NCBI GenBank assembly: GCA_002728195.1
Contig: PBWI01000084.1
Coordinates: forward strand, 11,367 to 43,568
Length of the DNA: 32,202 bases
Source of the DNA: Chloroflexota bacterium
Lineage (GTDB): Bacteria > Chloroflexota > Dehalococcoidia > Lucifugimonadales > UBA826
Direction: 5' to 3'
A program made the position numbers and the translations under genes. Numbering within the stretch: position 1 is the first letter of the stretch; each line of letters opens with the position of its first letter. Under the pieces are notes generated by a model. It was not told where the DNA came from. It did no database searches and was given only the letters and a program-made list of their open reading frames with translations. This document shows positions 24,558-32,202 of the stretch, piece by piece.

Positions 24558-25864
24558 TGCAAGATACCAGTACTATCGGGGATAAATATGAAGAGGATTA
24601 CGAACTTCTTTCAGCTGATCTACCTGATTGGACGTCTGACTTCAGAAATGAAGCGATGCTTGCATTTAAACAGATTGGATTGCCGATACATAGGAAAGGC
24701 AATGAGAAATGGAAATATACCAATGCTAGACCAATTGCAGAACCTCAATATTCCCTAGCCAAATTTGAGGAAATTGGGTTAGATACTATAAAAAACGTTG
24801 CTCCTTGGAATGATTCTTGGGTTAACGTAGTTTTTGTTAATGGCCTATGCCAAGGGATTTTCACTTCCGACACAGCTTCCAATATACAAGTTTTCAATAT
24901 TGCATCGGATGAATTACCTCCCAATATTGCTAAATTAGTTGGAGGAATTGTTGATTATTCAGATGACGGTTTTGCTGCGTGGAACAGTGCATTTATGTCG
25001 GATGGTTCGGTAATCAATGTTCCAGACGGAGATAATTCCGGGACAGTGATCAACATGATTTTTTTCAACCAAGGTTTGGCAAGGACAGTAAACCATCCTC
25101 GCGTTTTAGTTAACTCAGGTAAAAAATCGAATATAAACGTGATAGAAAATTACGTGGGTGGTGGAGATAATCATACACTCACGAATTCTGTCTCTGAGAT
25201 ATATGTTGGCGAAAGCGCCACTGTAAACCACTATCGTTTAATGAGTGAGACAGATCATACGTACGATGTCGGGTATGGGAGAGTAAAGATAGATACCGAC
25301 GGTAAGTTCAACTCAAGAGCTTTTTTTCGAGGTTGCGGGATTGGACGCTATGATTTGAATGTTTTGGTGGATGGAGAAAATGCCTCCTGTGATTTGCAGG
25401 GATTGTATTTTACGAGTGGGAATCAGCATATGGACAATTTTATAAATATTGATCATTCCAAACCACATTGCCAGAGTAATCTGTTCTACAAAGGCATATT
25501 GGACGGTAATTCTAGGGCTGTGTTCGGAGGAACTGTTCTTGTGAGGAAAGAAGCGCAGAAAACTGATTCTATTCAATCGGACAAAAATTTGATTTTGTCG
25601 CCAAAGGCTGAGGTGGATAGTAAACCGGCACTTTTTATTTACGCCGATGACGTTAAATGTGCTCATGGTGCCACAGCGGGAAATATCGATGCTGATACGG
25701 TTTTTTACATGAGAAGTAGAGGAGTGGATCTAGAGACTGCAAGCCGGTTAATAATTTATGGTTTTGCAGGTGAAGTCATTGACAAGGTGGAAATTGAGGA
25801 ACTCAGGTCTTATTTGGAAAAGGCTTTTCTTACCTCGCTACCTAATCACAGATTCGAGTTTTAG
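24557..25864 (+). CDS. sufD: Fe-S cluster assembly protein SufD
   Basis: A 435-residue partner of SufB in the scaffold. The C-terminal core has LILSPKAEVDSKPALFIYAD, VKCAHGATAGNID with the conserved C-x-H, and FYMRSRGVDLETASRLII. The HMDNFINIDHSKPHCQSN stretch carries the beta-helix histidines typical of SufD. The N-terminal WTSDFRNEAMLAFKQIGLP and the NEKWKYTN motif are also normal. It overlaps sufC by one base, and sufU starts one base after its stop. Confidence 0.96.
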   Translation: MQDTSTIGDKYEEDYELLSADLPDWTSDFRNEAMLAFKQIGLPIHRKGNEKWKYTNARPIAEPQYSLAKFEEIGLDTIKNVAPWNDSWVNVVFVNGLCQGIFTSDTASNIQVFNIASDELPPNIAKLVGGIVDYSDDGFAAWNSAFMSDGSVINVPDGDNSGTVINMIFFNQGLARTVNHPRVLVNSGKKSNINVIENYVGGGDNHTLTNSVSEIYVGESATVNHYRLMSETDHTYDVGYGRVKIDTDGKFNSRAFFRGCGIGRYDLNVLVDGENASCDLQGLYFTSGNQHMDNFINIDHSKPHCQSNLFYKGILDGNSRAVFGGTVLVRKEAQKTDSIQSDKNLILSPKAEVDSKPALFIYADDVKCAHGATAGNIDADTVFYMRSRGVDLETASRLIIYGFAGEVIDKVEIEELRSYLEKAFLTSLPNHRFEF

Positions 25865-25865
25865 A

Positions 25866-26318
25866 ATGTACGACTTAGAAGATTTGTATCAGGAAATTGT
25901 GATGGATCACAATAGGAGACCACGTAACTTTGGGGAGTTAAGTGATCCTACAAACTCAGCAGACGGGTTCAATCCAATATGTGGTGATCAGATAGCGCTG
26001 CAATTGTTTATAGAGGACGGCATAGTTTCCGACGTAGCATTCAATGGAGTGGGATGTGCAATATCCAAATCTTCAGCATCTATGATGACGGAGGAATTGA
26101 AGGGAAAAACTCTTGAACATGCTGAACAATTGTTTGAAGCGTTTAGAAAGATGATTACGAGAACCCCGGGAGAGCCATACGATTCTAACCTACTGGGTGA
26201 CTTGGAAATATTGCAGGGGGTCTCTCAGTATCCAGCAAGAATAAAATGTGCAACTCTTGCTTGGCACACGCTTCATTCAGCGATACAAGATGGAAATGAG
26301 GTTGTATCTACAGAGTAG
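25866..26318 (+). CDS. sufU: SufU-type Fe-S assembly protein (first copy)
   Basis: A 150-residue IscU-like protein of the SufU type, a zinc-bound sulfur acceptor for SufS. Ligands C39 and D41 (NPICGDQ), C64 (GVGCAISKSS) and C128 (RIKCATLAW) match the C41/D43/C66/C128 set of B. subtilis SufU. I use the ATG at 25866, one base after the sufD stop; a start at 25758 would overlap sufD by over 100 bases and has no support. The 18-21-residue insert between the second and third cysteines that marks SufU against IscU is present. A second copy follows at 28039. Confidence 0.94.
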   Translation: MYDLEDLYQEIVMDHNRRPRNFGELSDPTNSADGFNPICGDQIALQLFIEDGIVSDVAFNGVGCAISKSSASMMTEELKGKTLEHAEQLFEAFRKMITRTPGEPYDSNLLGDLEILQGVSQYPARIKCATLAWHTLHSAIQDGNEVVSTE

Positions 26319-26343
26319 TTACTTTTATAAGGTGAGGTGACCT

Positions 26344-26772
26344 ATGTATGTGCCTATTAAGGTTGATTATGGAGTAAGGGCTCTGGTAGATCTGGCGATG
26401 TATGGTTCCGGTGGGAATACGTTGAGATCGTCAGAAATTTCAGAAAGGACAGCAATACCTAATGCCTATTTAGCTCAGGTGTTGCATTCATTGAAAAAAG
26501 CTGGATTGGTAAAAAGCACGAGGGGACCACGAGGTGGGCATGAGTTAGCGGTAGATCCGTCCACAATCCAGTTGAGCTCTGTTATGGACGTTTTGGATGC
26601 CAAGGATAATTTGATCAACTGTTTGGATGATGACGGTTTTTGTGTACATTCCCCTTATTGTGCGCAGAAGGAAATATGGGTGACAGTTGAAGACGCAATA
26701 CATGGCGTTTTGTCATCGATTACGATATCTGATCTAGCTCGAAGAACAGAACTTATTCAATTACAGATTTAG
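26344..26772 (+). CDS. Rrf2-family regulator with cysteine cluster (SufR/IscR-like)
   Basis: A 142-residue winged-helix regulator. KVDYGVRALVDLAMY at the N-terminus, the recognition-helix segment AIPNAYLAQVLHSLKKAGLV and the wing STRGPRGGHELA are Rrf2 hallmarks. C93, C100 and C106 form a C-x6-C-x5-C cluster, close to the C-x5-C-x5-C of IscR, so Fe-S cluster sensing is likely. It lies inside the SUF operon between sufU and sufS, the usual place for an autoregulator. AAGGTGAGG precedes the ATG. The candidate operator is the inverted repeat at 22193-22215. Whether it acts as a repressor is inference. Confidence 0.9.
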   Translation: MYVPIKVDYGVRALVDLAMYGSGGNTLRSSEISERTAIPNAYLAQVLHSLKKAGLVKSTRGPRGGHELAVDPSTIQLSSVMDVLDAKDNLINCLDDDGFCVHSPYCAQKEIWVTVEDAIHGVLSSITISDLARRTELIQLQI

Positions 26773-26810
26773 ATTGAGGTTGATATCATTTTTGCGGAGT
26801 GTGTTAATTA

Positions 26811-28052
26811 ATGCTTGATGTCGAAAAAATAAGACTGGATTTCCCTATACTAACCAAAGAGATTTTTGGCAATCCTTTGGTATACCTTGATAATGCTGCT
26901 ACTAGTCAAAAACCCCGTCAGGTTATTGATGCATTGATTGATTATTATGAAAACTTCAACGCTAATGTGCATAGAGGTGTGCATACATTGAGTGTGGAGG
27001 CTACTGATAGATTTGAGGATGCCAGAGAGAAAGTCTCTTCATTTATTAACTGTGAATCCTCAGATTCAGTTATATGGACGAGAAATGCCTCAGAAAGCTT
27101 AAATCTTGTAGCTTACTCATGGGGAGAACACAATATCGGTGAAGGTGACGAAATTTTGTTGACCCCAATGGAACACCACAGTAACTTGGTTCCATGGCAA
27201 GAATTGGCCCGAAGGAAAAATGCGGTTATAAAGTTCATACCTATGTTGGAAAATGGAACTTTAGATATGGATCAAGTGGATGACCTGATAACGGAAAAGA
27301 CTGCTCTGGTGTCAGCAGTTCACATGTCAAATGCGCTTGGGACAATTAACCCAGTTAGAGAATTAGCAGAGAAGGCTCACCGATCAGGAGCCAAGATTTT
27401 AGTGGATGGAGCTCAAAGTGTTCCCCATATGCCCACTAATGTTCAGGAATTAAACTGCGATTTTTTGGTGTTCTCTGGTCATAAAATGTTAGGTCCAACT
27501 GGCATAGGGGCTTTATATGTCGAAAAGGAAATCCTAGAATCGATGGAACCTTTTCTTACAGGGGGTGAGATGGTACTTGAAGTCTCTTATCAAAAGGCCT
27601 CTTGGGCTGATTTGCCAATGAGATTTGAAGCCGGTACACCTAACATAGCTGATTCAATAGGTCTTGGCAGTGCAGTGGATTATTTGAATGGTTTGGGTAT
27701 GGAAAATGTTAGAGAGCATGAGAAGGATTTAACCGCTTATGCTTTATATAGATTTAGGAAAGCTGATTTGGAAGGACTCGATTTGTTTGGGCCAGACGAC
27801 CCAAATATTAGGGGAGGGGTATTTTCTTTCAATACTCCGGATGTGCATCCCCATGATTTGGGTACGTTTCTTGATAGGATGGGTATTGCCGTGAGGACTG
27901 GTCATCATTGTGCAATGCCTTTGGTAAGAAGCCTAGGGGTAGCTGCGACCACAAGGGCAAGTTTTTACTTGTACAACACAGAAAAAGAGGTTGATATTTT
28001 GGTAGACGCAGTAACAGAGGCATTGAGGTATTTCAGGGATGGACCAAACTAA
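26811..28052 (+). CDS. sufS: Cysteine desulfurase SufS
   Basis: A 413-residue class-V-fold PLP enzyme that removes sulfur from cysteine for Fe-S assembly. The PLP lysine is K225 (FSGHKMLGPTG) and the catalytic cysteine is C367 (RTGHHCAMP), in the short loop typical of the SufS (group II) type. TPMEHHSNLVPWQ and HMSNALGTINP are also diagnostic. Length is normal. The start is ATG at 26811, 38 bases after the Rrf2 gene. Its last 14 bases overlap the second sufU copy. Confidence 0.97.
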   Translation: MLDVEKIRLDFPILTKEIFGNPLVYLDNAATSQKPRQVIDALIDYYENFNANVHRGVHTLSVEATDRFEDAREKVSSFINCESSDSVIWTRNASESLNLVAYSWGEHNIGEGDEILLTPMEHHSNLVPWQELARRKNAVIKFIPMLENGTLDMDQVDDLITEKTALVSAVHMSNALGTINPVRELAEKAHRSGAKILVDGAQSVPHMPTNVQELNCDFLVFSGHKMLGPTGIGALYVEKEILESMEPFLTGGEMVLEVSYQKASWADLPMRFEAGTPNIADSIGLGSAVDYLNGLGMENVREHEKDLTAYALYRFRKADLEGLDLFGPDDPNIRGGVFSFNTPDVHPHDLGTFLDRMGIAVRTGHHCAMPLVRSLGVAATTRASFYLYNTEKEVDILVDAVTEALRYFRDGPN

Positions 28053-28479
28053 TATCGACGATATCTATAGGGATAGAGTTATCCTTGATCATTGTAGAAA
28101 TCCTCGGAATACTTTACCTGTTGAACGGTGTGACTTGTCTGGAGATGCTGTAAATCCATTTTGCGGTGATGAGGTCCATTTTCAAATAAGTTTGTCAAGC
28201 AAGGATTTAATTGAAAACGTGAGCTTCGCTGGTGATGGATGTGCGATAAACATGGCTTCAGGGTCCTTATTGTCTGAAGCCGTGAAGGGTCTAACTATTG
28301 GGGAAGCATCTGAATTATCTATAAAATTTGTTGAGTCAATGAGAAAATCTGATGATCTATCCGTAGACCATGAATTCATCGGAGAACTTTCTGCGTTGAT
28401 AAGCGTGAAACATTTCCCTGTCAGAATAAAGTGTGCTTTATTAGCTTGGTCAGCACTTGAGGATGCCTTATCCACTTAA
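28039..28479 (+). CDS. SufU-type Fe-S assembly protein (second copy)
   Basis: A 146-residue SufU paralogue. Zinc/sulfur-transfer residues C42 and D44 (NPFCGDE), C68 (GDGCAINMASG) and C132 (RIKCALLAW) are all kept, so it appears functional. Outside the motifs it is clearly different from the copy at 25866. Its ATG lies inside the end of sufS (14-base overlap), the usual sufS-sufU coupling, so this copy may be the true SufS partner. The other copy would then serve a different step; that is inference. It ends the operon, with a weak terminator downstream. Confidence 0.93.
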   Translation: MDQTNIDDIYRDRVILDHCRNPRNTLPVERCDLSGDAVNPFCGDEVHFQISLSSKDLIENVSFAGDGCAINMASGSLLSEAVKGLTIGEASELSIKFVESMRKSDDLSVDHEFIGELSALISVKHFPVRIKCALLAWSALEDALST

Positions 28480-28574
28480 AGGTCAGGAAATTGCTGCTTA
28501 GCCGCCTTAATTCAGCGAGCATCCTGTAAAAAAGGTTTATGGATTATCTATAGTTGACCATTAATAAGTGAATA

Positions 28575-28607
28575 TGGAAGTAGGACAGAGTAATTCCATC
28601 TTTTATT
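28575..28607 (+). terminator. Possible terminator of the suf operon
   Basis: TGGAAGTA (28575-28582) and TAATTCCA (28591-28598) can pair with one mismatch around an 8-base loop and are followed by TCTTTTATT. The stem is weak and AT-rich. The position, about 100 bases after the last plus-strand gene and at the end of a convergent gene, fits. The rest of the gap 28480-28574 shows nothing recognisable. Confidence 0.35.
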
Positions 28608-30366
28608 AGCGATCCAACCATACTTTTTCCCAGTGTGTGTATTCAAATCCAGAAAAATTGGGATGAACATTTTTCAGAGATTGTGTCCAGGCCCATAGGT
28701 TTTTTTGGGTGGCAGGCATAAATCTGTAAGATTTTTCCAGCAAATGACTATTAATTTCACTGATTATTAGGGAACGTTTTTCAAGAATGTATTCCTGAGA
28801 TTGTTCTTCTATCATTTCGTCCAGATGCAAGTCTCGGTGGTTGGTGGCATTCCATTTTCCCTTACTGTGAAGTACAGGTATGACAAAAGCATTAGTGGAT
28901 GAATGAGGAAATGTTGGGCCCATTAAAACTTGGAAATCACCTTCTTTCCATTGTAGTTCAGTGTATTGTCTTCGATTGACATAATTGATTGTTGGATCAA
29001 AGCCGGCTGAGGTTAGATGCTGTGATGCGATTTCTACACTCCTTTTTAATCTTGGACCAAAATCACTGGTGGTAACCTCTATGGAAATTATCTCATTAAA
29101 AGGTTCGGTTTGTTTGTGAGGAGAGAAGTAAGGTTCCCATAAAGATCTTTCCGGAATCCACGAATGATGTAGTGCGGCAAAACCTAATGACAAAAAGGCT
29201 TGGTTATTCCAGGCTTTTTTAATAATTTCATCTGGGTTAATGCTGGTTCTCGCCGTTGATCTTATATCAAAGTCGTTGAAGGGATAAGTTGCAGTATTAA
29301 ACGCTATTTCAAAGCCTTGCCCTGGATTTGGGTCCTCAAAAGATATATCTATATCCGCAGAAGGGTGATCTATGTCGTACACATCAATCAATCCTACGCT
29401 ATATGCACTTAATCTTGTTTGTTGATCTGGGAGAATGTGAAATTCAAGGGCATCTAGATATGGAGGATTAGGGGTAGAAAATGCATTTTCAAGTATTGAA
29501 TATGCATTTTCCGAAAGTTTCGACAATTTCCAAGGACCTGATCCCACAAGAGAACTTGAATCATGATATTCAGCATTTTCTGAATTTGATTTTGAAACCA
29601 ATTTAGATCTTCCGTCTGCTAGAGAGATAAAAATATCAGCATCGGGAGCATGTAAATTAATCTTAAGCTGTGATTTTTCGATATCACTTTCTACACTACG
29701 GATCATATGAAATCGGTCGGCATTTTGGTTATCTATATTAATTTGGCGCTCTAAACTGAATTTTACGTCTTCCACTGACATGTTTCCCAAGTCATTTGAA
29801 TCAATAGATTTCCAAGTGGTATTAGGGTCAATATCAAAAATAAAAGTTTTACTATCAAGCATTTCCCAAGATTGGCAGGCATCACATTCTGTACCCTTCG
29901 ATGGTAAGAGAATATTTGGGCCGTTACTAAATTTCAAAAGGCGTTGGTATATTACCCCGATACCCCATGTGGAATATGCCGCAGAGTGATTTTTATGAGG
30001 GTCCAACGAACCAAAATAATCTTTCGACGCTAATTTAAGGCTACCGCCTTTTTTCCCTGGTCGAGATTTGATTGGTTTGTCTTTTGCTGGTGAAATTAAT
30101 TCGGAGATGGTGTTCACATTTGAGTTACTGCTTGAAGTTTCGGTATTTCGTTCTATATTTACCAAAGGCGTGATGGTTGGAAAAGGACTTGGAACTATTT
30201 TCGTTGCATTAATTTGGGAAGCATTAATTTTTTCTGCGGATGGTGGATTTAACTGGGACTCCGGAGTTGGCTGAGGTTGAGGTGGCTGTTCCGAGCATGC
30301 AAGGAACATAACTAACGGGATAAACAATGAGCCAAGGAAAATCTGTATGTGGTAAGTATTAGCCAA
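28606..30366 (-). CDS. Solute-binding lipoprotein, ABC transporter family 5
   Basis: A 586-residue extracytoplasmic binding protein (SBP_bac_5, the oligopeptide/dipeptide type). A signal peptide ends in the lipobox FLAC, with C24 as the lipidated cysteine. A linker rich in Pro, Gln, Ser and Asn runs to about residue 105. The binding domain starts at GGSLKLASKDYFGSLDPHKN and contains YQRLLKF, WEMLDSKTFIFDI and MSVEDVKFSLERQ, all family marks. The start is TTG at 30366, supported by AGGAGG five bases upstream. No permease or ATPase genes are nearby, so it is an orphan; its ligand is unknown. It converges with the suf operon and is divergent from the TatD gene. Confidence 0.88.
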   Translation of the reverse strand: MANTYHIQIFLGSLFIPLVMFLACSEQPPQPQPTPESQLNPPSAEKINASQINATKIVPSPFPTITPLVNIERNTETSSSNSNVNTISELISPAKDKPIKSRPGKKGGSLKLASKDYFGSLDPHKNHSAAYSTWGIGVIYQRLLKFSNGPNILLPSKGTECDACQSWEMLDSKTFIFDIDPNTTWKSIDSNDLGNMSVEDVKFSLERQINIDNQNADRFHMIRSVESDIEKSQLKINLHAPDADIFISLADGRSKLVSKSNSENAEYHDSSSLVGSGPWKLSKLSENAYSILENAFSTPNPPYLDALEFHILPDQQTRLSAYSVGLIDVYDIDHPSADIDISFEDPNPGQGFEIAFNTATYPFNDFDIRSTARTSINPDEIIKKAWNNQAFLSLGFAALHHSWIPERSLWEPYFSPHKQTEPFNEIISIEVTTSDFGPRLKRSVEIASQHLTSAGFDPTINYVNRRQYTELQWKEGDFQVLMGPTFPHSSTNAFVIPVLHSKGKWNATNHRDLHLDEMIEEQSQEYILEKRSLIISEINSHLLEKSYRFMPATQKNLWAWTQSLKNVHPNFSGFEYTHWEKVWLDR

Positions 30367-30403
30367 ATTTACCTCCTCATTGGTAGTGATTAGTCATTCA
30401 AGT

Positions 30404-30411
30404 AGTATAAT
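30404..30411. promoter_or_regulatory. Overlapping divergent -10 elements
   Basis: In the gap between the lipoprotein and TatD genes, AGTATAAT reads TATAAT on the plus strand (30406-30411) and TATACT on the minus strand (30409-30404). Minus-strand TTTCAT lies 17 bases upstream of its -10; no good -35 is seen on the plus strand. Two promoters may compete here. Confidence 0.35.
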
Positions 30412-30452
30412 CAACGCTGTTCCTGTATGAAATCCATTATTAATGTGTTCAT

Positions 30453-31250
30453 ATGCTAATCGATACTCACGTACATTTAGATTCTTTTCCCGATCATGAA
30501 ATTGCTGCGATCTTGGATCGAGGCCAAGAGGTAGGTGTTGGTTTAGTGATATGTGCTGGAACAACTGTTGCATCCTCAGTTCGCTCCGTAGATTTATCAC
30601 GAAAGTTTCCTTCGTTTTTTTCAGGAGTGGGGGTCCATCCCATGGATATAACTACACCACTGGTCTCCAAGGATTACCAAACATTGACTGGTTTGGCGGA
30701 AGGAGAAAAAAAAGTGATAGTTATGAGTGAAATTGGATTGGATTATATGGAAGGGATGCCTGATAGAGGTTGGCAATTTCCAGCATTCAGAGAGCAGATA
30801 AATATTGCGAGAAATATGAAATTGCCCATCGTTTTCCATAGTAGAGAAGCTCATAAAGATTGTTTTAGAGTTTTGAGAGAAGAAAAAGGGTACGAGGTAG
30901 GGGGTGTGATGCATTACTTCCAAGGTAGCCTAGAAGAAGCAAAAGAAGTGATAGATATGGGGTTTTACATATCTATAGCAAGGCCAATCTTTCGTTTACC
31001 TCACTTGCAAGAAGTAGTTTCCAAGATTCCAATGGAAAATATAGTTATAGAGACAGATTCAGCTCCGCAGCCTTTTAAGAAAAATAGAGATAATTGGACT
31101 GAACCCCGTTACCTCAGGCCTATTACTGAAAAAATTGCGGAATTGAAAGAAATGGATGTAATAAGTGTGGAAACTGCCTTGTTTCAAAATACTAAAAAAC
31201 TGCTATCTGAGCACTGGGATGTGGTTGAAAAATTTGTAACTGAAATTTAG
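30453..31250 (+). CDS. TatD-family metal-dependent hydrolase
   Basis: A 265-residue TIM-barrel metallohydrolase of the TatD DNase family. Metal ligands appear as H-x-H in DTHVHLD, E in MSEIGLDY, H in VFHSREAH, H in GVMHYFQGS, and D in IETDSAP. GVGVHPMD is also typical. Characterised members are 3'-5' exonucleases or D-aminoacyl-tRNA deacylases. The sequence is somewhat divergent (SIARPIFRLP in place of the common S-x-x-G/P-x-x-x), so a general call is safer than tatD. The start is ATG at 30453; no strong ribosome site is seen. Its stop overlaps the stop of the convergent membrane-protein gene by four bases. Confidence 0.9.
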   Translation: MLIDTHVHLDSFPDHEIAAILDRGQEVGVGLVICAGTTVASSVRSVDLSRKFPSFFSGVGVHPMDITTPLVSKDYQTLTGLAEGEKKVIVMSEIGLDYMEGMPDRGWQFPAFREQINIARNMKLPIVFHSREAHKDCFRVLREEKGYEVGGVMHYFQGSLEEAKEVIDMGFYISIARPIFRLPHLQEVVSKIPMENIVIETDSAPQPFKKNRDNWTEPRYLRPITEKIAELKEMDVISVETALFQNTKKLLSEHWDVVEKFVTEI

Positions 31251-31792
31251 TCAATCATAGGATTAGTGAAATAAGGTCCTATAATCATTAACCATGGAAG
31301 TAATATCCATGACATAAACCATCCAATAACGGAAGGTATCGCAGCTTTTGCGATGCTGATGTTATGAGTGGCTTTTACACCGTTGGTGACGGTCGCTAGT
31401 AGCCATATTAAAGATGCTAGGAGTATGTAATCTCCGACTAAAGGGATTGTGGCGAAGATCAGTCCAACTCCAGGGCCGTATGCTATACCGGTGCTACGAA
31501 TTGTATCCCTGAACTCTGCTTCGCCTCCGAGAAGGCCACATAAAGTATTGTTTATGAATGACCACATCATCATTCCCACAAAAATCGTTGAGAATGCGAC
31601 CGCCATCATCTGAAGCCGGGCAAAATCGCTTTCAGGATTAATCACCGTGCCTTTGTAATGCAGGTATATTGCACTTGAAAATGCTGTGATAGCTACCGTG
31701 CCGAGAGATTGAATTACAAGTTCTGGTCGATTGCGAAATTCAGGATAAATATCCTTATTTAAAATAGCAGCCTTAATTATGTTTTCTATCAT
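31247..31792 (-). CDS. Yip1-like polytopic membrane protein
   Basis: A 181-residue protein with about five hydrophobic segments, near residues 26-45, 64-83, 104-122, 124-136 and 150-172. Features are the N-terminal EFRNRPELVIQS, LCGLLGGEAEFRDTIRSTGIAYGP with a G-G-x-[GA]-x-[FY] turn, PLVGDYILLASLIWLLAT, and the final pair of helices. This arrangement fits the Yip1 domain family, whose bacterial members have no settled function. The R-S-T-x-[IY]-A-Y pattern before the third helix is a Yip1 mark. The start is ATG at 31792. The end overlaps the TatD stop on the other strand. Confidence 0.75.
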   Translation of the reverse strand: MIENIIKAAILNKDIYPEFRNRPELVIQSLGTVAITAFSSAIYLHYKGTVINPESDFARLQMMAVAFSTIFVGMMMWSFINNTLCGLLGGEAEFRDTIRSTGIAYGPGVGLIFATIPLVGDYILLASLIWLLATVTNGVKATHNISIAKAAIPSVIGWFMSWILLPWLMIIGPYFTNPMID

Positions 31793-31831
31793 GGCTTTTT
31801 ATGGCAACTAACCTGTGTATTTTTTTAAATT

Positions 31832-31860
31832 CCGACAAATAAGTAATAATGGTGTAGAAT
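31832..31860 (+). promoter_or_regulatory. Possible promoter of the small OadG-like gene
   Basis: CCGACA (31832-31837) and TAGAAT (31855-31860) are 17 bases apart. The match to the -35 consensus is four of six bases and to the -10 five of six. The predicted start is near 31867. Confidence 0.3.
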
Positions 31861-31950
31861 CTTTAAGTTCTAAAATCCTAGCATATATATGGTGTAACTC
31901 TCATCGACTCTTCGATCCTAACCCAAGGCGCTTTTCTTACAATTATTGGG

Positions 31951-32154
31951 ATGAGCACTGCAATTTTATTGTTATTAGTACTGATAGGATCAATACTAAT
32001 AACGAAATACGTTGCAAATAAAATAGATCCTCCATTTATAGCTCCGACTTCTGAACAGAAAGAAGAGATTGCTAGAATGGCAAAGGCCGCTGCAGTAGCG
32101 GTCGCATACCGCACCATTAAGCGGCGTGCCCAAGAAACAAATTCTGAAACATAA
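31951..32154 (+). CDS. Small membrane protein, OadG-like
   Basis: From the ATG at 31951 this is 67 residues: one N-terminal membrane helix (AILLLLVLIGSILITKYV), a short linker, and a helix EEIARMAKAAAVAVAYRTIKRR. The reading frame is open upstream to a TAG at 31879 and would add GAFLTIIG directly before the Met. That gives an L-T-x-x-G-M helix start like the gamma subunit (OadG) of sodium-pumping decarboxylases, whose C-terminal E-x-[IV]-A-x-[IM]-A-x-A-x-A helix also fits. No ATG, GTG or TTG lies upstream in frame, so the start is uncertain (ATC at 31903 or 31915 are options). OadG partners may lie beyond the right edge. The family call is tentative; no good ribosome site precedes 31951. Confidence 0.5.
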   Translation: MSTAILLLLVLIGSILITKYVANKIDPPFIAPTSEQKEEIARMAKAAAVAVAYRTIKRRAQETNSET

Positions 32155-32202
32155 ATATTTTTCCAGGTCAGATTATGGTGTGCTGATTTGATAGAACAGC
32201 TT

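Noticed and set aside
31878-32117. A 79-codon minus-strand frame near the right edge
   Set aside because: It is antisense to the OadG-like gene, whose helix-linker-helix layout is much more protein-like.

Overview
The window looks like ordinary chromosomal DNA from a free-living, AT-rich bacterium, most likely a Chloroflexota of the Dehalococcoidia/SAR202 type. That assignment is inference. It rests on the complex I gene order without NuoEFG, the SUF operon with SufU-type scaffolds, a PAC2-family protein, a galactonate-dehydratase-like enolase-superfamily enzyme, and a GAAC-N4-GTTC SOS-type box. Nothing seen points to a phage, plasmid, insertion sequence or CRISPR array, and no tRNA or rRNA was recognised. 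No stretch longer than 300 bases lacks a gene; the longest gaps are 20208-20483 and 22094-22310, and both carry promoter-like sequence.

Region 1 (1-5433, mostly minus strand): a partial CBS-domain membrane protein downstream of glmU, an SDR oxidoreductase, a small plus-strand SH3/KOW-like protein behind a near-consensus promoter with an embedded SOS-type box, and a minus-strand operon PAC2 protein > DUF2087-like protein > alpha/beta hydrolase. The hydrolase has no ATG, GTG or TTG codon where its start must lie.

Region 2 (5600-9547): a plus-strand enolase-superfamily dehydratase converges on a minus-strand trio, NAD kinase > NUDIX ADP-sugar pyrophosphatase > M20 peptidase. The trio follows complex I on the same strand.

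Region 3 (9620-20207, minus strand): a compact eleven-subunit complex I operon nuoABCDHIJK-LMN, with a small DUF2007-like soluble protein between nuoK and nuoL and no nuoE, nuoF or nuoG. A plausible promoter lies at 20291-20320.

Region 4 (20484-28479, plus strand): a polyprenyl diphosphate synthase, a YjbQ-family protein, then a complete SUF iron-sulfur operon sufB-C-D-U-rrf2-S-U with two SufU paralogues and an Rrf2 regulator carrying three clustered cysteines. Complex I needs many Fe-S clusters, so the two large operons are functionally linked.

Region 5 (28606-32202): a lone family-5 solute-binding lipoprotein, a divergent TatD-family hydrolase, a Yip1-like membrane protein, and a small OadG-like membrane protein near the right edge.

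I found no clearly new multigene system. The most interesting signals are the SOS-type promoter on an uncharacterised small protein, the apparent non-canonical start of the hydrolase, the small insert in the complex I operon, and the candidate regulatory circuit of the SUF operon.
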